Positions 49,275 through 59,732 of a stretch of DNA of 64,000 nt are shown here, piece after piece (the first letter of the stretch is position 1; the number at the start of each line of letters is the position of its first letter). Position numbers and translations under genes: made by a program. The notes below the pieces were generated by a model. The model did no database searches. It was not told the origin of the DNA and saw only the letters and a program-made list of their open reading frames with translations. The DNA is from Phaeosaccion multiseriatum (taxonomy: Eukaryota; Ochrophyta, other classes): the NCBI GenBank assembly GCA_965112735.1, contig OZ218957.1:1240001-1304000 (forward strand), written 5' to 3'.

Positions 49275-49511
49275 GGTTAACAGTAGAAGTGTGGGTTGTG
49301 GAGAAGTGGTTGGTGTGCAGCAGCGCCGCCTGAAATCACAAACAAAACTGCCTTCGTCCGAGATTCGAGATTCCCCGTAAATGAAACGGCACCTACAGCA
49401 AGTGGTTCACCGGCGACGTCGCCAGTGGTGATCCCAACTGCCCTGTTGGGCCCTTCGTAGCTAAATTTTTTGTTTTTCCCCAACCACGATCCCCCTTCCC
49501 ATGGTGCGGCA
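49275..49511. promoter_or_regulatory. divergent promoter phosphagen kinase/NudE-kinesin
   Basis: 237 bp between two outward-facing start codons; presumed shared promoter. No specific element assigned. Confidence 0.35.
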
Positions 49512-51783
49512 ATGGAGGCTCCAGAAGAGGAAAACCATGGGTTCAGAGAGCGCCTTCGAGAGAAACAGGTACACGCTCCTTGAGGGTGGCTCGCATTGCT
49601 CATTCCGCAATCCCGCACGCCAAACATTCTCTCGGTGGACAAAATAGGGTCCCTTTTTCCTTTGATATCGTCATTTCTCCTGCTCAGGATGAGCTCAAGG
49701 CCCTTCAGCTCAGTGTCCAGAGCAAGTTGGGAATGGAACTAACAGGGCCTCTTGTCATCCCCTCTTCCTCAGGATGAGCTCAAGGCCCTCCAGTTCAGCT
49801 ACGATGAGTTCTTGGCCTCATCTCGGGAGCTGGAGGAGGAGCTGGAGAAGGAGCTTGAGCAGGCGCAGCAGCGCGTATCGGCACTGGCAGACGAGGTAAG
49901 GGTGAAAAGCACATGTAGGGATACAAAGGAGGCTGGGTTTTCCCTTACGACAAACGCGTGCTTTATACCGTGTATCGTACTCTGCAGAACGCCGACTTGA
50001 CGGTGAAGCTTGAGGAGAGCCAGGCCAAGTTCCGCTCACACACCGCAGAGTCGGCGGCTCTCCAGGATGAGACCAGCCGCCTCAAGACGCTCACTCATGG
50101 CCTGGACAAGGATAAGCACCGCCTCGAGCAGGACACCGACCGCCTCGAGGAGAAGGTGCGCATCCTGGAAGCCTCGGAGGATGTGCTGCGGCACCAGCTG
50201 GACGGCGCCATCGAGGAGAAGATCTTCCTTCAGAACGATCTCGAGGACTTGGACGCGAAGCTACAGCACAGCGAACAGGAGCTCCGCAGCCAGGTGGCTG
50301 ACTTGCAGCAGGAGCTTGCCGTCGCGACTCTGACCGCCACCGCCGCTGACGACAAGCGGCAACAGCAGGAGGAGGAGGAGGAGGCTTTGGGAGAACGGCC
50401 CACCATTTCTTTAGTGGCGAACGGATCGCCCGCCGCACTACTGAGCCCCCGCGGTTTTACGAATGAAGCTGAGGAGCTGATTCAGGCCCTGGAGGAGGAG
50501 GTGGAGCTGCTCACGCAGGAGTTGGAGGACGAAAAGAACCTCACCAGAGAACTTACCACCCACAAGCCGGAAGCAGCCGAGGGAGCTGAGCAAGAGCTGA
50601 CAGGCGTAGAGCGAGTTGCCGCCCAGAACCGCAAATTAGAGAAGGAGCTGGAGCAGCTCAGGGAGATGAATGAGGAGATGGAAAAGGCCTGTGATGACGC
50701 TGCGGATGAAGTGATGGAGAAGAACCAGGAGCAGGCTGCAGTGGAGGAGACGCTGCAGGAGAGGGAACAGGAGCTCGAGGTGGCCAGAGCGCTCCTGAAG
50801 ACTCACGAGGACAAGGTAAACCTTCTTGTAGTGTTCTGTTTGTTTGTTTGGTTGGTTGGTTGTTTGTTTGTTTGTTTGTTTGGGGCTCTCACCAACTGCA
50901 ATGTCATTCATGTGTCGATCGAAAGGTTGCACAAGTAGAGGGCCAAAAAGTGGCAGTCGAGGCCATGGTGGAGGACCTTCACGCGGAGCTCAACGAGAAG
51001 AGCGGCAAAGTAGCAGAGCTGCAGGTCAGTGAGTCATTTAGTCAGTCAATGAGTCAGGCAGTGAGTCAAGGCAGTCAGTGACTCAGTGACGCAGTTACTC
51101 AAGTCTGTCCATCGGTCAAAGCAAGCGCCCTCCATCCAACCTCCCACACCTGGTTCTCCTGCCCCCGTGTCACCGCCGTCGTCACCAATCAGTCCTTGGT
51201 GGACGGGCTGCAGTCCAAGCTGACGGCCTCGCAGAGGAGCTTGGAAGAGGCCCGAGACAGCTTGGAAGAGGAGGCAGCCAAGGTAGAGCAACTCACACAC
51301 CTACCATCAGCACTGCCTTCAGTAGCCACGACAGCAGAGGAGGTGCATCAGCATCCGAGCGAAGAGGATCAGCAAGGAGAGGGGCAGCATACCGGAGAGC
51401 TCTCGCCGGACTCTTCGTCGACGGAGTCGTCTTCGCCGTCGTCGAAGCCCGGTGCGGTGTCTCCTCCAATTCCGGTGTCTCCCATTCCTTCGGCCATGCT
51501 GGATCTTCTCCGCTCAGAGGCCGCAGCGCTCAGCAGTGAAGCCGTGGATCTGGACATATCACTGGACGTGGACTCGTCCGTCCTTACAGAGGGGGTAGAG
51601 GGGGAGGGTGGGGAAGAGGCGGATACCGAGGCGTTGCGAGAGGAAGTGAAGCGTCTTCGGAGAATGCACACCGAGCAGCGGACGGCCAATGCGCAGCTCC
51701 TCGTCAAAGTGCAGGTCTGTGTGTGTGTCTCTGTGTGTGTGTGGCATGACTCTCCCAACCAGCATGTTGACAACCTCCAACAC

Positions 51784-51817
<34 letters not shown>

Positions 51818-53801
51818 GTGTGTGTATCTGTCTGTCTCTTTGTGTGCAGGGCCTCCGAGGGAGCATCAACGTCCTATGCCGCATTCGCCCCCCCACCAAG
51901 GGGGAGGTAGAGGCCCAGGCCAAAGTGGCGGTGGAGGCGCTGGGGATGAATGAGGTGAGACTTGCTTGTCTGAGGAGCAAGCAGAGCACACATCGCAAAC
52001 ACCCACGCACAAATCTCACGCTTCACACGCCCCCTTGCACATGCACGGTTCGGCACGGCAGGTGGGTATCTGGGACAAGCATGCCAAGAAGTGGAAGAGT
52101 CTGGTGATGGACAGAGTGTTGGGTCCCGAAGCCCAACAGAGAGACGTGTTTGCCGAGCTGGAGCCTCTGGCGTTGTCGGCAGTGGACTGTCACAGCGCAT
52201 GCATCCTCGCCTACGGGCAGACGGGCAGCGGTAAGTCGGTGAACAAGTGTGTGTAAGGTGAAAGAGGGGTTCACTGCTGAATCAAAGCGCCCCTTCCCCC
52301 TTCCCCTCCCTGTATGAGAGTAGGCAAAACGTACACCATGATGGGTCGGTCCGTGAGCGGGCAGTACGGCATCTCGTACAGGGTGCTCCACAAGCTGTTT
52401 GATGTGTTGAACCTCAAGGCAGCCGAGCAGGCGTACGCGAGTGCGCAGGGCCAGGCGGAGCAATGGCACACATATACAGTGAGGGTGGCGATGATGGAGA
52501 TTTACAACGAGGAGGTGAGGGACCTGCTCGTGCCGAGTGCTAGTACGGGGGGCAACAACAACAACAACAACAACAACAGCAGTAGCAGTAGCAAGAAGCT
52601 GGACATTCGCAAGGGCAACCACGGCATGATGGAAGTGCCCGGCCTGAGCTTCGAGCAGGTCAACGGCTTGCAGGACGTGATGCGGGTGCTGCAGAGGGGG
52701 AGCGACTCGAGAGCAGTGGCCAAGACAGATGTGCACGACGACTCGTCCCGCAGCCATTCCATACTCATGGTGGAGGTGGTGAGAACCACGACACAGATAA
52801 AGAACGCAGCTGAGGCGGGAGGTGCTGGTGCAGGGCAAGGGGAAGAAGGGGGTGAAACAGAGGAGGAAACGGGGCGGCTCTTCCTGGTAGACCTTGCCGG
52901 GTCGGAACGGGTCAAAAAGTCCGGTGTGACTGGTGCCGAGCTGAAAGAAGCTACGCACATAAACACTTCACTGTCGGCGCTGGGGGATGTGATGCAAGCC
53001 CTCGACAGCAAGGCCAAGCACATTCCCTATCGGAATTCAAAGCTCACCTATCTGCTGCAGGACGCGCTGGGCGGGGGCGCTTGTGCGCGAACGGCAATGG
53101 TGGTGACTGTGTGCCCCACCGAGCTGACCTTGGAGGAGAGTACCTTTACGCTGCAGTTCGCCAACAGGGTACGGCACATTGAGTTGGGCAAGGGGGCACA
53201 GCGCAACGTGCAGGACAAGAATTTGGCCGAGGAAGTACAGCGCCTCAAGGCCTTGGCGAGGGAGGTGGCAAGGGAAAAGGAGGTGGCGGAGAGCGGGTTG
53301 GTGAGCTTACAGCGAGAGCACAAGCGCAGTCAAGCCAAGATGAGCTCTCTACTCGACACGCGGAGTAGGAGCGTGCAGGAGCTGCGCAAAACCACGGAGG
53401 GGGAGCGGGCCTCTCTGCGAGCACAGCTGGAGGACGCACAGAGCAAGCTCGTGGCGGAGAGGCAGGGAAAGAGCAAGGTATTGGGCGACAGAGAGGAGAT
53501 GAGTCGGCAGATTAGCAGACTCACACTCAAACTGGAGGTAGCCGACCGTACGAGGGAGGAGGGGCGGCAACGGGTAGCCGAGAAGGACTCAGAGATATCC
53601 CAGCTTCGGGCGGAGTTGCGGGCCACACGCGCCGAGGTCAGGGACGTCAAGAGATCGACTTCGTCTCCGGCGAAGCGGCCTTTGCTCAGCAAGAAGGGGC
53701 CGCCACAGCACCAGCAGCTGCAGGGGAGTAGGCTGAGGCCGGGGGGGAGGATCGGAGGAGGGTTGCCCAGCACCACGAGCGAGGGTGTGGGGGGCGGCCA
53801 G

Positions 53802-53832
<31 letters not shown>

Positions 53833-54008
53833 GAGGAGGAGCAGGAGGAGCAGGTGCAGGAGTAGGGGGGACGGGAGGGACGATACGGAGGCCGTCGGCG
53901 AGTCAGGTGCGGCCGCCCTCTGCAGGGGAGCGGAGACAAGCGGCACTGGACAGGCACCACGAGAGAATGCGGAAGATCCACGAAGCTCGAGCGGACAGGG
54001 AAAAATGA
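49512..54008 (+). CDS. NudE-domain kinesin-14
   Basis: Exon 1 (49512-49568) encodes MEAPEEENHGFRERLREKQ and joins in phase to 49773. The first coiled coil matches NudE/NDEL1: EFLASSRELEEELEKELEQA, later RLEEKVRILEASEDVLRHQL, IFLQNDLEDLDAKLQ and DLQQELAV; this region binds LIS1 and dynein in animals and fungi. More coiled coil and a Ser/Pro/Glu-rich linker follow. The neck GLRGSINVLCRIRPP is of kinesin-14 type. The motor has AYGQTGSGKTYTMMG (split by an intron after GSG), DSSRSHSILMVEV (switch I), FLVDLAGSERVKKSG (switch II) and HIPYRNSKLTYLLQDALGG. A second coiled coil and a basic, low-complexity tail end at 54008. Exons between the NudE and motor parts (starting 50927, 51192, 51850) stay in frame with no stop, so one transcript is predicted. 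Kinesin-14s move to minus ends. Confidence 0.85.
49683..49798 (+). repeat. duplicated splice-acceptor segment
   Basis: A roughly 31-bp block beginning CTCAGGATGAGCTCAAGG occurs at 49683-49713 and again at 49768-49798 with two mismatches, 85 bp apart. Each copy carries an AG acceptor followed by the same coding start. Only the second (49773) stays open; the first (49688) reaches TGA after 29 codons. Confidence 0.85.
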
Positions 54009-54098
54009 GACAAACGCCTTTAGTTTTTAATTATTTTAATTCATACTTCATTAGTAACAAGTAGTGAGAAGGGGGGGAGGTCAAACAATTGGTAAGGT

Positions 54099-56279
54099 TC
54101 AAAGGAGCTTCTGCTGCACCCCAAGACGCGCCTCAAGCAGCTCGATGGCCTCTTGGTACTTCTCCTTCTTGGCCTGAACACGACACGCACGCAAACACAC
54201 AGCGCAGGGGTTGGTTGGTTGGTGGGTCTTTCACTCAACTTTCTCACCATCTCTCCCTCCCTGCCTTATCCCTGATCGTAGTATATCGTACCTGCAGCTG
54301 CGTGTGCCTTTGGGAGCAGTAGCCGTGCTGGGGGGCGAGCTGGCGTTCTGTGTTGTCCAGAGCCGCTCTCTGCAGGTTGTCGTACGTGGCGTTCCTCCTC
54401 TTGATGGAGAAGTATAAGCTGCTCGAGGGGCGAGGAAGGAGGCAAACAGATTCAGTGAGTGGGTAGGGAAGGGCGAGACGGGACTCCGCTGTGTTGCTCT
54501 CCCCACCGAGAGACCAAGACATCGAGACAATCCTCGACACGAAGAGACTGACTGACTGACTGACTGACGGACTGACTGACCTGCTCCCCACGGTGTAGGT
54601 GAGCATTAAAAAATAGGATGCCGGCTGTGGTGTGGGGCAAGTCAAGTGGGTTGTCAAAGGTCGGCAGGTCAGACAGGGTGTGGAGGTCATTTCGATGGTC
54701 AGAAGGCTTCTCCACGCCCCTCATCTTGTGCCCCCGCCCCTACCCCTACCCGTGCCCCTGCCCCTGCTCGTATGCCTACCCCTGCCCCTGCCCATATGCC
54801 TGGCCCCCCTCTCTCACCTCCATAACGTCCCAGCTGTACACCCCATACACGTAATGGAACAGGATACCAAACTGCGCCAATGTCAAGGCACAAGGAAGAA
54901 GCGGGAGCATGCGTGAGAGCGAGTGAGACAGGGTGCGTTGGGAGTGATCGATATCTGAGCGATCTACCTGTCCGGTCATGAAGACGAGTACGCCTCCTTT
55001 CTTGATGGTGGCGTTTCTGTTTGCCTTGGCGACGACTGCCTCCCTCCGTTCCACCAACGCCTTCTCCTCCTCTTCCCAGCGAGCCAAGTCCGAGCGGAGA
55101 ATGCCAAGGCGAGTCTCCACATTGAGTTTGTCCCTTGAGAGAGGGGAGAGGAGAGATACAGGGAAGGGAGGGGGCTGAGAACGGGTGCTCGGATGGCCAC
55201 GGGTGCAGGGAGGACTTGCGTACGGAGCTCAGAACGACTCACTCGTGCAGCAGACTGGCCATCTCCGCCGTGAAGCCTTCTCCTGCGGGGTTCAGTAGCA
55301 CCACTCGACTGCTGTTATCCTCCCCCTCCAGAGCAGACCCGCCCCCGAACATGCTGGAGCTGTTGCCCAGGCCCTGCTCCACCACAGTTGCCAGCCCCTC
55401 TGACATTAGCGCGCTGAGCCATCTCTCCATCAGGATGGGGTCAGCGCCCATCTCGGTGCAGAGGGCCTCATACTCGTTCTGACTCAGCTTGAGCTTGCCC
55501 ATGTCCACCACGCGCTGCTTGAAAGGCGCATACTTGGAGGGAACCACAAACGCGCTGTCCTCCAGCCTGGGGTTTCGTTCGTCGCGTGATGTTTAGAGAC
55601 TGCGATATTCAATAAGAACGAGCTGGAACCCTTCATCGCACTCACCTTTCTTCATTCAGAACCCTCATTCTCGTTTCTCCAACGCTAATGAGCATCTCCT
55701 GTTGGGCACGGTGGAGAAGGAATGGTCCGGGCCCGTAAGAGACCCCCCACGACAGAGACAGAGCGGCACACAAGGGGACCTACCTTGATGCCCGCGTCTG
55801 TTAAACAGGTGCCGTTGGCCATCCTATGGTCCATTGCGTTGTTCACCACTACGCTATGAATGGAGCCATCCAGTTGGAGCAGCTTCTCTTTCAGCGTCTT
55901 GACGCTGCATGGGAGGCGCAAAAAGTGAGAGAGAGGAAAAGGAAAAGGGGGCTATCTCCTTTTCCATCAAGACTTACGTGGCACCCGCAGGCAAGTTAAT
56001 GGGAGTAAGGCCCTTCACAGAAGGAAGAGGAAGAGTCATGCTAATGCTCCCACTGCCAGACAAGCGCATAGGTACAGTGACATCCGCTGTGGGATTGCTC
56101 TTCGGAATGTGGGGCGTGGTAGTCACGGTGGAGAGTGGACAGTAGGCAGGCGGGAAGTGAAGCCGCCGCTTTGCAGCCTTCCCCACACTCCTCCCCCCAA
56201 ACGACGCGGCTACACGCAGCAGCGCCATCACTCTCAACAAAAAGAATGACAAAAAGACGGAAAAACGTCCCGTTGACAT
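54099..56279 (-). CDS. MCU: mitochondrial calcium uniporter pore subunit (MCU)
   Basis: Inner-membrane calcium channel. The presequence is basic and hydrophobic; the second ATG (56228, MALLRVAASFGGRSVGKAAK) makes a better mitochondrial leader than 56279. An N-terminal domain, then a coiled coil (ETRLGILRSDLARWEEEEKA) precedes the two membrane helices. The signature selectivity loop is WDVME at an exon end, joined to PASYFLMLTYTVGS, i.e. the W-D-x-M-E-P motif whose Asp and Glu rings bind calcium. After it come YFSIKRRNATYDNLQ and a helical end, KEKYQEAIELLEARLG. The stop is 54099-54101, 90 bp from the end of the convergent kinesin gene. Eight or so exons. A C-rich hexamer tract (CCCCTG/CCCCTA, 54735-54800) lies in an intron. 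Confidence 0.88.
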
Positions 56280-56371
56280 AGTGGTATAGTGGCTGTCCTT
56301 GACATACGCAACGCCACCTTACGGTCCATCGCATTGATTGGGGAGCCGATCAAGGAAGGCCAAGTGGACAT

Positions 56372-56414
56372 GTGGAGACAATGTGTGTGGCTTGGCAGAC
56401 CCCACCTCTGCTTC

Positions 56415-56453
<39 letters not shown>

Positions 56454-57209
56454 TCTACGGCGGACTCCGGATCTTCTCGTCTTCACACCCACCCCAGGGC
56501 TTCCAATATGGAGGCCGCTCGCCGCCAGTGCTGGGGGGTCTCTCCAGCAATAGCAGTAGAGGTGGGCCCGTAGCAGGGAGAGGGAGGGGAAGAGGGAGAG
56601 GTGGCGCAGGGAGGGGAAGAGGCGGCACAAGGCAGCAGAGGCAGATGGCCACGAGAAGACGAATAGAGCAGGCAGGGAAGCGCAGGGAGTGGAAGAGTGT
56701 GCTTTCCATCCTTCAGGAGAGCGAGGATAACAACCTCATCATTTTCAACAGCGCCATTTCTGCCTTGGGGGCGTCACGGAGGTGGAAGGAAGGGCTGCGC
56801 GTCGTGGACACCATGAGAGAGAAAGGGGTGGATCCAGACATTCGGACGTTCAACGCTTGCTTGAATGCCATGGGAAAGGCCGGCGAGTTCTCCTCTGCGC
56901 AGGCGCTAATGATCGAAATGGAAGGGCGGGGGGTGCAGCCAGACGCGTTTTCCTTCTCCGCTCTCATGCAGGCAGCAGTGAAGGCTCGCCTGGGGGAGAA
57001 GGTGGCTTCATCCTTGCTCCAGACGATGCGATGTACTTACGGCATTGCCCCTGGGCAAGTGCACTATGGAGCAGCCATCGCCTCTTGCAGCTCTGGCTCG
57101 AAGTGGGCGCTGCAGCTTCTCGAGGAAATGAAGTCTTGTGGCTTGCCGCTCAACACCATCATCTACACAACAGTGAGTCAGTGAGTCAGCTTTCATGTGT
57201 GTGTATGTG

Positions 57210-57247
<38 letters not shown>

Positions 57248-58651
57248 TGTGTGTGTGGTGTGTGTGTGTGTGTGTTTGTGTGTAGCCCACAAATGTCACC
57301 TACCATTAATTTGCACCCTCCCCCAAACGTGCTCACCACCCCACTCACTTAGCTTATGTCCAAGGTGGAAGCCGGGAGGGCAATCCAGCTGTTTGCTGAA
57401 ATGAAAGACGAGGGAGTGCTGCCCAACGAAGTGACGTATAACGCCGTCATCGGGGCGTGCGCCAAGGCGGCCAGAGCTGACGAGGCCCTTGAGCTGCTGA
57501 TGGAGATGGGTGAGGTGCGTGGTGTTCACACTGTTTCACTACTACTGTTCGACTCCCATTGGGATGGGTACCAACACTTGGTTCCTTTCTCGCACTACCA
57601 CTTTCAATCACACAGGTGGGACTAGGGCGCAACACCTTTACGTACTGCAGCGCAATGGACGCGTGCCGCAAGGCAGGCCGAGCGGAGCGGGCAGTCTCCT
57701 TGTTGCGGGAGATGCGAGCCGAGGGGGTCGCTCCGAACTTGGTGGGTCTGGTCTATTTCCTGCTGTGGTGGTGTGGTATTATGTGAATGGGGCTCTTCAG
57801 TGAACGATCTATCAATTCTTGGTGGTAATTGTTAGTGGGTGTTGTCCTCCTGCTCCTCGTCGTTGCTGTGTAGGCGTGTTACAACTGCGCCATTTCCGCG
57901 CTGGCAAAGGCCAACTTGCGCGAGCAGGCCTTTGGCTTGTTCCGTGAAATGAAAGAGGGAAACCTGCAGCCCGACTCTACTACTTACGGAGCTATGATAG
58001 ACGCGTGCGGGGATAACGCAGCCCTGGCCATCGAGCTGGTGGCGGAGATGCGGGAGAGCAATCTCATAGCTGGGGTGGTGCAGTACTCATCCGCCATTGC
58101 CGCTTGCGCCAAGGAAGGAAGGGTGGACCTGGCCAAAGAGCTTCTGCGAGAAATGAAGGACAAGGGGGTGATGCCCAACGCCTTCTCGTACAGCTCTGCG
58201 ATTACTGCTTGTGCCAACGCGGGGGAGCACGAGGAAGCGATTGCCTTGCTGGAAGCGATGAGCAGGGAGGGTATAGAGCCCAATTTGGTGGCGTATGGCG
58301 CGGCGATTTCGGTACGTAGTGCTGTACCAGCCGACCGTGCCCCCCCCATTCCTCCCACCCTGCCTGTCCAGCGGTCTGAATAGAGCTGCTTGTGCCATGC
58401 CCCCCCCCCCTCCCCCCTCCCCCACCCCCCAGGCCTGCAGCCGGGGTCGCTCTTGGCAGACAGCTTTGGGCTTGCTGGAGGAGATGACCGAGCGCGGACT
58501 TGAACCCGCTTTGCAGCACTACAATGCTGCCGTTGATGCTGTCGCCCGCGCAGGTAGCTTAGTGACCTTTGCGACCTATGACTGACCTCACAGAGGAAGA
58601 AGCGCAACACAGATATGCGCCTCCCTCCCTGCCTGTTTGTCTGACAGTCCC

Positions 58652-58716
<65 letters not shown>

Positions 58717-59668
58717 GCCTCTCTCTCTCTCTCTGTCCTCCAGGCCAGGTGGACGATTGCCGTGCACTCTTGACTCGCATGCACAACGCAGGCGTGAGCC
58801 CCGACATCATTACCCTGAATACGTTCCTGCACGGTTGCCATGTGAGCCTCCGCATCAAGAACAAGAAGCAGCTCCGAGACGGTACAGGAGCCCTGAGCGG
58901 GGGGAGGGCCGGGGAGCAGGCCCACGCCTTGCTCAGCGAAGGAGACCACAGCAGCAGCAGCAGCAGCAACAGCAGTAGCAGCAGCAGCAACAGTAGCAGC
59001 AGCAGTAGTATAAGCAAAAGTAGTAGCAGCAGCAGTGCACCAGAGGTCAAGCTCGTCCTGCAGCTCTTGCAAGTCGTGCAGAAGAACGGCCTTCGCCCGG
59101 ACAAGGTAGGTCGAGGGAGAGAGAGTGGAAGGAGGGAGGGCCGAAAGGACGCAGGGCTGGTGATGGAAGGGACAGTGACGTAAGATGCTACCTCTTTCAA
59201 CCCTTTGACCACCCCCCCCCCCGCCCCGCCCCGGGCTTCTCTCAACTCTCAACCCTCACTGAACCTTCTTGACTTGACGCACATTAGGCCACATACAGCT
59301 CTGCGATCGCCGCTATGGAGGAGGCGGGGGAGACTCTGGAGTGCGACAGACTCTACGCGAAAGCATACGCTGAGGGAGTGCTGCAGCACTGGAAGAAGCA
59401 TGGTCAGCAGGAGAAGAGGTTTATGGATTTGCATTTCTTCTCCGTCGCAACGGGAAGGGCCGCTCTGAGGCACGCTCTCTTGGAAGAGAAGGTGTCAGGG
59501 AGCGTGTATGTGCTGACCGGGAAGGGCAAGCGCAGTCACGGAGGGGTGGGCGTCTTGAAGCCGGCCCTCCTCGCCTACGCCAAGGAGGAGCTGGGGCTGA
59601 GGGCGAGGGAGGACCCGGAGAATGAGGCGCAGTTTATCATGGCCATGCAACCAAGTCCTGATTACTGA
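56372..59668 (+). CDS. pentatricopeptide repeat protein with C-terminal SMR domain
   Basis: Starts with a short leader and a polyglutamine run (CAG repeats, about 56417-56452), then a Gly/Arg-rich stretch (RGRGRGRGGAGRGRGG). About ten 35-residue PPR units follow, e.g. FNACLNAMGKAGEFSSA, YNAVIGACAKAARADEA, YCSAMDACRKAGRAERA, YSSAIAACAKEGRVDLA and YSSAITACANAGEHEEA. A poly-Ser insert (about 58950-59040) interrupts the late repeats. The C-terminal SMR domain has DLHFFSVATGRAALRHALLEE and VLTGKGKRSHGGVGVLKPAL. PPR-SMR proteins bind and sometimes cut organelle RNA; in plants they act in plastids or mitochondria. No clear organelle presequence is visible, so location is open. Introns carry GT and CTGT repeats. 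Confidence 0.88.
57203..57284 (+). repeat. GT dinucleotide tract in PPR-SMR intron
   Basis: Long, slightly interrupted TGTGTG run (with occasional GTGG) immediately downstream of the donor near 57170-57185. Confidence 0.85.
58651..58718 (+). repeat. CTGT tetranucleotide tract in PPR-SMR intron
   Basis: Roughly 17 CTGT units followed by a CT run and the splice acceptor near 58743. Confidence 0.88.
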
Positions 59669-59732
59669 CTGTATTGATTATGATGGAAGAGCTGTAGAGC
59701 TGTGTGGCCCCAAGCCCCTCGATGTCTACTCT

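Noticed and set aside
56277-56350. tRNA-like string (TAGTGGTATAGTGG) between MCU and PPR-SMR
   Set aside because: It resembles a tRNA D-arm but no T-arm with TTC, anticodon stem or acceptor pairing follows.
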